Assembly (NCBI GenBank): GCA_005408345.1
Contig: SEMN01000411.1
Coordinates: 345,001 to 409,000 of the forward strand
Direction of reading: 5' to 3'
Length of the DNA: 64,000 nucleotides
Source: Macquaria australasica
Lineage: Eukaryota > Chordata > Actinopteri > Centrarchiformes > Percichthyidae
Under the pieces are notes generated by a model that made no database searches, was not told the DNA's origin, and saw nothing but the letters and a program-made list of their open reading frames with translations. Every line of letters begins with the position of its first letter. The stretch's first letter is position 1. A program made the translations under genes and the position numbers. Below, piece by piece: positions 36,001 through 46,400 of the stretch.

Positions 36001-39000
36001 AAAGCAAGACTTATAGGACTCAATGAGAGACAAAAATTAATGTCAAGATAGAATTTTTTTTGAAGTGTAGATTTGCCCATATTTCAGTTTCTTGTTTTTT
36101 AATGCTGAACTGCTTTATCCCCCTGCCTAGTGCAAGGTTTTTGTCTTGTTTTTACCAGTTTTTGTGTAAAAAGTCCACACAGTCTCCTTGTCAGATATTC
36201 TTGACATTTGAAATGGTATAATTTTTTGAATTTAGTTTTATTCTCTCCCTCATCTCTTCCTCCACAGTCTCTGCTCTCTGTAGCTCAGGGGCCGTGAACG
36301 CCGGGGGAAGCAGTCGGTGGATGACGTGTCCATAAGACAAAGTGCGGAGCAGCTAGCAGAACTGATTGCAGCACTCAGCACGCAGCTGCATCAGTGATGC
36401 AAAGCCAGCGCGGCCTGTCTAATGAGCTCAGCGGGGCCCTGATCCATCATCAGTGACACCTTGCGGCCCCTCCCCTTATTAGACATGATACACAGCTCTA
36501 AATGGAGTAGTCTGGAAGGTTTCCAAAACATGGGGAATCCTCCATGGGAGAAGGTGAACATGAAGATTAAAAGCTGTTGATGGGGAGATGCAACTGTTTA
36601 AAACTGTTTAACGCCAAGCAGTTTGCATGCTGGCAGCACCAAATGGCAGTGAGAGGTACTGTTTGAAAAATTCTAAATGCAGTGTGCAGAAATCCACTGA
36701 TAAGTCTGTGGAATGAAGATGATTTCTAGGGATGCTGGGGCACTGAATCCAGTGAAGGAGACCATTTGCATTTTATTCTTAATTGATTCACATTGTAGGT
36801 GAAGTGTCCGTACCTGCCTCTTATTTTGGGCAAAGTGCATGGATATCGAAAGTGCACACATACAGGTAAAAGTGTCATTTGGATAAACAGGGAGAATTTG
36901 TTTCATGCATGATATTGTCTTATGTGATGCAGCACCAATTTGTGCCAAAAGCTGACAAGCCTGCTGTGTTTTAATATAACAAATTGGCGGTTCATAAGAA
37001 TTGCAATTTAAAAAATCATATTTTCTCACTTAAATTTGGAGGTGTACAGAATTTTGTTTGTGATGCTCACAGCATTGATAAACAGCATTTAAGAAATTCA
37101 ACAGCAACATGTCTTTCCAGAAAAAGTGTCCCTTAAAGCTCTCAGCATGGTTTTTGCACAAACTGGCACATCATCTCCTCTGCAGCTGTGTGTACACTAT
37201 CTGCAGTCACTGATGGATACATACTTGTGGACGTGGACGTGGACTGTAGTTTGCACTGAGGACAAATCCAAGTGGTTGCATAAAACTGGAGCAATACTCC
37301 ACTACTACTAATACACTAGTACTAATACTACTTTATTTGGAAATGTAGGCTACACATTACAACAGCATGGCATGAAATAACATACATCTCATTGAGAAGC
37401 AGATAAAGCAATATGAAGATTGCGCTCCCCATGCTGTGTGTGACCATCAGCTAAGCTGTTATTTTAAGGTCAAATAGTTGCATAATGTTGGTTTAAGATT
37501 ATGCACAATTATTACTACATAAAATACAGAATTTGGTCATTTGTTTTCATGTAAATTACTATTTTTTTTCTGTGAGAGAAGACACAACAATGTGCACTTT
37601 CCTTTCCCTCCACATCCAGCATTTATGTCTTTCTCTTTGAACCCCCCATGTCATTGTCTTTTCTATAGAATGACAGATGCTAGGGGACATTAGCTGTGAT
37701 GTCATTGGCATGCCAGCACCTCCACCTTGCCACATTCCTTCCTCCCAACTCCAGGCTCTAGATGTGACAAAAAGATGCAACACATCCTGTTCTTCACATT
37801 CCATTTCTCAACACGAGTGTGCAGGGTCTTTTTGAGTCACTCCCACTGCCTTTTGTTTTATTTGGGTCTTTGTGATGGACATTTCAAGCCTTTCCTTGTC
37901 CTCCCCCAGACCCCTTCCAAACATTCCTGGGAGAGCTCAGCCCCTTTAGCTGTGGTCAACAACAGTCACCCTGGGGGTTGAGCTATCAAAGACAGCCCTC
38001 TCTGCATATCACACAGCTTACAAGGCAACAACCAAAACCTGGGAGCTTACAGAGGAGCAGGTAGCCATGAGCCACACCACCAGCCACACAGTGGATGGAT
38101 CATCTACCTGTGGTTAGCCAGGGCTGGAAGCCACACGACCACCACTTTAGTGTTCCCAAATGACAGTGGATTTTAAAAGGTTTTGTCAGACCATGGAGGC
38201 ATGACTAATGACATCCCACTACAGTGAGGACAGCACCATCACTTCCTGTCTTCTGTTGGATTGTCATTACATTTCTTTTCATTTTTACTTTCAGAATTAT
38301 TCTGCCAAAGGAATATTATGAGAACCTCTTGATCCTCTTTGTCATTTGTAATTATGAAAAACTGGGAATTTCTATGTTTGAGCAAAACATAATGTAATGT
38401 CAGTCATAATGTCTTTGAATCACTCTGAATAGTGTCCTTTCTGTTACTTCCAAGATATCAAATGGAATTTTTCCATTGGGTTTAGGATAAATTAATATAA
38501 ATGAATGAATATAATGGATAAACAACAAAGAATATTCTCTCATTTTATCCAGGATAACACAGGTAAACAATTACTGCTAAAAAGCTTTGTAGCATCATAA
38601 GTTATGATGACATTGTACTCATCAAAATAATTGCATTTTATCAATTGCATCAATTTGGCATTAACAATTACTTTAAATTTTGGGAAGGAATGTGTCCCTA
38701 AATATTTACTGCTGACAGTTTAGTGAATATTGTGGTCTTGGTAAATATTGAAAAAGCAAGGCTACCGCCAGACGGGGTGTCGATATTGGATCATTTTGCA
38801 AAACTCCGGATAACATTCAATAGCAACCTTTCTATAATGATTTATTACTACATTATCTGCACATGGCAAATATGGTGGCTGAGGTTAGGGAACAACTGTG
38901 GTTATGGTTCAAAAATATCTGCAGGTCCGTGATGGGATGCAAGTTATGATGTTACTCTCTAACAAACAGTCTGTATCTGTAGAGATTCTTTCCATAATGT

Positions 39001-42000
39001 TGTCAGACACTTAGAACAACAGTCTGAGCCTGTCAGCGGCAAAAACAAGCACTTTTAGTGGACGTACTTTTAACGGGCGCAATTGCCCACAAGGATTATG
39101 TTGCAGCCATTGCAGCCTTTTCACGGATGCCAATGGAGGCGATCTACTGGACCAATTCCAAAACTAATGGTAAGTATTAGTCATTTTGACCCTAAAATTT
39201 GTAAAAAAAAAAAAGGCGCAGGTTTTGAAATACTGGAGTTTCCCTTTAAGATGAAATCAATAAAAGACGTTGGCTTTCCCTGCATTCATGCTCAGTGTAC
39301 CTCATGTAAAAGGTGAATGCCCTTTCCAAGGTATGAACTCATTATAAACATGTGATGATATCTGTGTGACAACATTATTACAGCTCTATGGAGGCCATCT
39401 ACCTGCTCCAAATTAGATTAGCATGATACGCCTCTAACTGTCCTTTCTATCCTTTCAGGTTGTGTGTTTGACTCTTCCCCGGCATGAGAATAGACTGGAA
39501 ACAAGGCTGAGAGGCCCGGGGAGAAGCAGCAGGTAGCATGCAGCAGATCCTGCAGCAGCAACCACAGCTCTGATCATTCTGCCCTCTTCTTTTCCTTTGT
39601 TCCTTATACATAAAGTGTTCTGTCCTTACATCCCTACGGGGGGCATTCTGCACCCCCATCCTCTATGCATTCTCTCTCAGGTCAAAAGGGCATGGACCTT
39701 GGGTTTTCCCCCCACTGTTGTTTAAAAAAAGCCTAAAGGAAAGAAGCTATTCACAATGTGGCCTTTCTCAGCTCGCCACAACATACAACTTCTGGATACT
39801 GAATGCTTGAAGTAAGATTTGCGCAAACAAACATGTCACACACATGTCAGTGTATTTTAGGTAAAGCTGAGAAGCTAAGATGATTTTCAAAAGTGTAAAA
39901 TCAAAGGAGAAGTCTTGATCTGTTTCTGATTGTCTCTTAATCCTCTGAGTTTCTCTTGTCTTGCAAAGCATCCTCCTATTGTTCTCGTCAATGCTCTCCT
40001 CCTTGATGCCTGATGGGCAGAGGGTGGAAAGTTGCTTTAAAGTCCATTCTATTTTTACTGTGCCCAAAGGGCAGAAAAACAAAAACAAGTCATAAAACCC
40101 TTATAGCCTCCAATTAGCACATCAGAAATCACATTAAGTGCAGGAACACCAGGGCGACACAAGAAGGACCAGGGCTGGATGGCATCAGAGGAAGAGAGCA
40201 GCAGACAATAACAGCAGACAACTAACTCAGACGATCTCTTCATCAGCACTAACTGACCTGAAATTGAGAACCCACACTGACTGTAAAAGTAAGGGAGCTA
40301 CAATTAAATTGAATAATCAACAGTAATTGTCCTTGAAGTCAAAGTTTAGATCCTTCACATCTGTTAAAACTCCTCCAACAATGCATTAGTTTGTCTCTTA
40401 ATAAAGTATGTAGCCAGGATTTTAGAAATACTGAGGTTGTAGGTCAAATCTTAACCAATTTTATTTTCTGCAGATACAATTTACTATCACAAAAGTTTAA
40501 ATGCTGTTTCAGAACATTCATTTTTGGTGTAAAAAGTAGTCACATACAAACATTGAATTCAAAATAATCGGAATCACCCAATTTAGTACACACCATGTGC
40601 ATTTTTTTTTAATATACAACACCCACAGGTTGCTAAAACTCCTACATTCCCAGAAAAAAATATTGAGGACATGACCTCACTGTCCTTCTCTCAATACTTT
40701 CTGACTTCCCGGCCGTGTCTGTAGCACTCAGCCCAAAGCCCATTGGTTCATAATAAAGATGTAAATCTTTAAAAAATTGGTATATATTTTAAATGAAATT
40801 AATTATATATAATTTTATTTAAAAAATGCTCAGTAATTTCCTAACACAGCTGGACTCTTGTTTTTAGCAAAAGGAGAAGATTTTTGGGCAGATTTTCAGC
40901 AGCAGATTGACGCACATTAGGGTTACGGTTAGGGTAAATACCTGCAAGAGCAGTCCTCACTAATCTTAGATTATCTGTTTTTATCAATACAATTAAGATA
41001 TAGTGATTAGATGAAGTAAGTGCATAAACTTTCTTGAAAGGATCCCCCCGAGTCACCAGGCAGCAGTGACCAGGCCTCAGAAAGAGGTCACAGGAAAGTC
41101 AAAGCTTTGATATGAAAGAGGACGCAGGAGGCCTGCGGGTGCTCTTACCGAGTTCGCTGGTGTTGTCTCCACTCTGGGAGACGTGTCCCCCGCTGGACGG
41201 TCCCGGGGTGCCAACAGAGGGTGTGGAGTGGGCGTCATCCATGTCTCTCCAGGACGCTGGGTTCTGAGAGGTCAGGGAGAGGTCCGCACACCAGGGGACA
41301 GGAGATAAGGAAAGAGAGGAGAAGAGGACAGGAGAGGGGAAAAATTAGATGAGGAAGGTCCAGTAGGTCCAGTATGAGGTCCATTATGCAGTTTCCCAGA
41401 CACAAAGACAGCTGGCATGATTAGCATAGCAAGGCAGAAACCAAGTTGGCAAAAATGTGAGGCAAGACCAACATTACCATTCTGTCCAAGAGGAAGGTTT
41501 AAATATAGCTGCAGAAAGAGTAGGAGCAAGAGTTTAGAGGACAGTTTAGTAACCCTTCAGCATGTGGACCCTCCTGTGTCCTGGCTGTTTCTGTGACCAG
41601 TGTTGGGGAGAAACCCTGTATTTATTGGGACGACTGGCCCGGCCACTCAGACAGCCATAAGCCCAAACCAAACAGCAGACATCCCTCTTCAGCCTCTCTG
41701 CGTCAGCTGTTTGCCGGATGGTGATCAGATGAAGAGCTTGGCAGATGACAACAAGAAGCACAGGGACAATGGCGCAGTGTGAATGAGGCCTCTCAATGAT
41801 GGCCCCTCTTTTCTTATCCAGCCACACAATAATTACAACTCCTCAGTACACACAGCTACTCAAAGAGGCGCCATGTGTTTCCACGTTTATCAAGTTAATG
41901 AAGGTCTTATTTCCTAATACCCCATCTGTTAATACCCAATTAACAGGAATAGATGGTAGTGTACAGCCTGTATGAAGAGAATTCTACCAAACATTCAAGC

Positions 42001-43364
42001 TTATGTTCACCTTATACAGTAGTTCTTTGCCTCACACTGTTATCCAGATGACTCACTGTAAAGACAGGCTACATTCCTTCACCCAATGGCCATTACTTAC
42101 AAACACAGGTAAAGACAGCCATCAAAATGTACACAAGCTTTATGTTTTTGTCAAACATGGAAAATATTGTGAATGAAGCTGTTTGTTCAGCACAATCAGG
42201 TCAGACTGGGTATTACACTGTGATTAATCTGCCAGTTGTGCTACTTTAACAAAGAGGCCGATTTCCTAGACTGCTGAGTCACCACGAGGTTTGAATTCAA
42301 GTTAACATAAATATCATGGAAGGACCGAATGAAAGCCGAGTGGTTGTGTGTTATCAGGAAAACCACATACTTACAGGAATTTATGGCATTTAACCAGAGG
42401 ATTTGTTCCTGAGAATCCAGAGCAGTCAAGCTTGTAACTCTTCAGGTACACGTTGATCTAACTTCCACCCTGCCACATACATCTCTAAATTAGTCCTAAT
42501 ATGGAAGTAAATTCTACAAAACTGATTTTGGGTTTTGGGGTTCATTTTAGGGTTAAAGAGATCTGTCTATGTGCCTATGTGTTTAAAGCGTCAGCCGTGT
42601 ATAGCAACGTCCCCGTTTGGATTCAGACCGGAGGTCGTTGCTGCATGGCCTCTCTCTCCCATTAACTCTTAACCCTCTACTCTCCAATAAAGGCACAAGT
42701 TCAAGATCTTTATTGTCACATGCACAACAGTTACAGTGAAGCAGGCGTTGAGAGGCTGTGAGATTCTTTGTCCTCAGGCTCCCTCCAAAAATGCTCAACA
42801 AAATGCATAAAAAGAAAATCACACAAGTAAAAAAATGAGAATAAGATTAAAATGCATAGTTTGAGTGTTGCCTGATGCTGATAGTGATGGTTTTACAAAG
42901 GTTTTACTGAACCAGTGAGAGGTGTGTCATAAAAACGTGGATGACATGTATATGTCACGTGAGAGTCTGAATGCTATTACAGATGCTCTTTCATCCTTTA
43001 GGAATAAATAAATGAATTATGGGTTATTGTTTTTTTTCAGTGTCTCATGCAGATCACTGCACAGGGTTGAAGACAATTACACTTTCAATACAAATCTTGG
43101 AAAAAGTTTATTAAAATTGGAATCTGATGAGATAAAATTGTGCTGCCAGGTTTTCGCTTGCTTTGAGAAAATTAAATGTTCTGCAAAATGTTTAAATTGG
43201 GACTTTTTGCAGGAAACAAAAGATCAGTATTCAGGAGCTGCAATCCAAAGCATCAGTATGAGCCCTCACAGCGTGAGTGGAGGCCCAGGTGATCGCTGCA
43301 GAAACACAACCAGTCCAACAAACCAAACCTAGAATCAAATGACTGCAGCAAACATACCTGTATT

Positions 43365-43408
<44 letters not shown>

Positions 43409-46400
43409 CTGAACGATAAACAGATCGTGGTACTCTCAGTGGTTAACATGCATGTACGTTACACAGCTCTGCATGTCTTTGTACCCAGAGGAAAGCAGTA
43501 CATCCATTATGCAGCAGACATTAGGAGGAAGGCATTACAGCAGGAGAGTGTCCTGTCACATCAACTGGTGGCCTCACACACACACACACACACACGCGCG
43601 CGCATAAACTGTGTTTTGTTGCTTGATTCAGAAGGAAGCATATTAATTGCACTCTGAAGAACAAAAAGAATGTATGCTTCTAAAATCACTGAAGTCAAAA
43701 ATTGTTTTTTCACTGAAGCTGCAGACAATATTTTGTGCCAGTATTCATATTTGAAAAATTTCTAGAATTGACTCTTTGAATGGTAAAAATGACACTAAAC
43801 AGCATTTCAGTCAGGGTTTCTCAGCCTTTTCTGGTCCATGATCCCATTATTGGCACATTTTTATATTTATTTTTATTTTCAAGAGACTGTAGGGAGCCTT
43901 TTAAAAGTCATTCATTCATTCATTTTCAGCCTGTAAAACCCCCTTTCTATTCATATCAAAAATCTACTTAAAAATCAACGAATCAAATGACTGTTTGATA
44001 TCAGTTTTACAAATCTTCCTTGACCTCATCTACAGCAACCATGAGCTCCTACATGCTGAGAAATAAGTGTAGGTCTGAAACACATGAATGAATTACAGAC
44101 TGTAAAACTGCAGCTGTTCATGGAGGAACTCCCATCATATCCAAATGGAATGATAATACATCAGTAAAGTAAGGAGTCAGCCTGTTTTCTGCACACAGTC
44201 CAAAACAATGTGTCAATAAACCCATACAGACCAACAGTGCTGCTGCTGCACTCTAACTCTAAATCACTTCAACATCTGAATTTGCTTCTTTGTAAATGAA
44301 CGCAGGGGCCAAAAATAGGAAGAGGCTGTGTAAAGAACACAGTGGGGGGTGGGGTGGGGGGGGGGGGCACTCTATTCCTATTGGCTGAGAAACACCAGGC
44401 TGAAAGAGACTGAAGCTCAACAGCAAACACAACACTGGCAGCTGTGTCTGACTACTTTCTTTTTATAAATCAATAGATACAGTTACAAAGTCTCATTTAG
44501 AGGCACAGTGTCATTTAAACAACAAATCCTAACTCTCCATATTTATTCTCAACAGAGCAGTTTCTTTCTATGTCTTACAGAAATCTTCCACTGAGACTAT
44601 GCACAGCACCCTCAGCAGGACTGACACACCACCAAACCGCAAACAACAGCAGGCCTCAGCTTCATTAATGCCACCAAAAACTCACCAAACCCAGCAACGC
44701 TTACATCCTGTCAGATTCACTCTGTGCCAGTGAAGAAAATATTTTTAAATGACAGGCAAAAGGAAGGGCTCCTAGTGAGAAATGCAGTCGGCCTGCTGGT
44801 CCTCAACCTTTTTGTCTTATAATCTCTAAAAATGAAGCAATGTCTTCTTGCAACCCCAGTCCCACGTTGCACACGTTAATAAGTTGTGAGAAATGCCACC
44901 AAACAGGGATTTTTCCCTTCTCAGATTGTTTTAAGTGAATTGCTTTTAGAGGCCCGAAGAGGTAAAACTCTCCAGTGTGTTCATTTGAAAAAGTGGATTA
45001 GAGGATCAGAGCAAAGTCAGAAAAAAATGGTTATTATTTTGTATAGAAAAACATGGGTTTTTTTTTCCAATTCTCCCAAGACCCCTCAAATTTATTGTGT
45101 GGCCCCTTGGATGGGCCCCAACCCCCAGTTTTGTAACCAGCCGTCTACAGCATACAGCAGTTATTAGCTAATGGGAGTTAACTATGAGAAGTAGGCCTGT
45201 GCAAGCAACCCCCACCTCCAACCCCGCCCCAAAATAAAAAATAAAATAAATGAATTCTTTTCATGAATTTCGAGCAGGCAGGTTGACTCACATGGTCCGC
45301 GAGGTTGGTGGAGGATCCCGAGAGGTCGTCGAAGTCCGACTTGCAGACGTCTCGGTCCTCTATGACCAGGTCGATGGGCATTTTGCCCTTCAGGCAGCTG
45401 ATGTACCGGTGGCAGAAGTTATCACAGAGCTCGTGAACCTGCGAAATCCGCAATCCAGTCATTTTTCATTTAGACTCTCCGTGTTTGAGTTGAGCACCAG
45501 AATCAAAAAATGTTACATTAAATTAGCCATCAGTGACACAACAGAGAGAATATTTACCTTCTCTAATTCCAGGAGATGAAATCGTAGGACTTGAATCGCT
45601 TGAATCATCTAAAACACAGATTTTATAATTATATAGCTATATATCTATATTTGTTTTTAACCCCCTCCAAAAAATACAAATAAAATAAATGACATGATAA
45701 CAGAACGAGGCGTGATTTTAGAGACGCCCACGGTGCCATAATAATAATGACTGTGTGCATATGATAATTACCAACATAACACTTTAAATATTATTTGTCT
45801 TTTATTACAAAAAAAGAAACCTTAAAGTAGCCTATGAGCTGGCTCCGGGCAAGTCTGTGCCGTGGCTGCGCGCAGAGAGCAGCCAGTGCAGAAATCATGC
45901 AGCAGAGAATCAAAGGAGAGCGAAAGAAAGAGGAAGAAGGGCTCACCAAGTTATCCAGCTCTGGATTGGAAGAAAATAAAGGTTTCTCTGCGCGGATCTG
46001 GACAGGGAAAGAAAACGAAAGGCGTCAGTTGGTGTTTTCAAACGGATTCCGGTTTTTAACTTTAGAATGAAGAGAGCAAGTCAGTGCTTCAGGGTTTAAC
46101 CATTCATCATATCCTCCAGTCAGCCGTTTAACTTAATGAATGAAGTGTTGGACTTCAGGTCGTAAACTCAATCGTCTGCATTTGGCTGAAGATCACTGAC
46201 AAGTTTCCCTGCATTCTGGCTATATGGTATATTCAGTACACCTGTGTGCTCCTACCTGTTTTGCAAACACGGCTATGTCTTCATTGAAGGAGTCGGAGGA
46301 GCAGACGTCTCCTCCCGCCACCCCGGGTTCTCTGGGCGTGCAGGTCGCCAGCTCGCACTTCTCGAACACCAGAGCCAGCAGAGGGAATAAAGGGTGGCTG

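Larger units (their letters stand above)
41264..45291 (-). other. meis2 intron 6
   Basis: About 4 kb with no exon recognised. It holds a LINE-end-like repeat (42695-42850), CA microsatellites (43368-43406 and 43574-43602, the latter running into GCGCGC), a G-rich tract (44343-44367) and two hAT-MITE-like starts (about 43805 and 44797). Confidence 0.6.

Noticed and set aside
45250..45579. 109-codon + strand frame
   Set aside because: It is the antisense shadow of meis2 exons 5 and 6.
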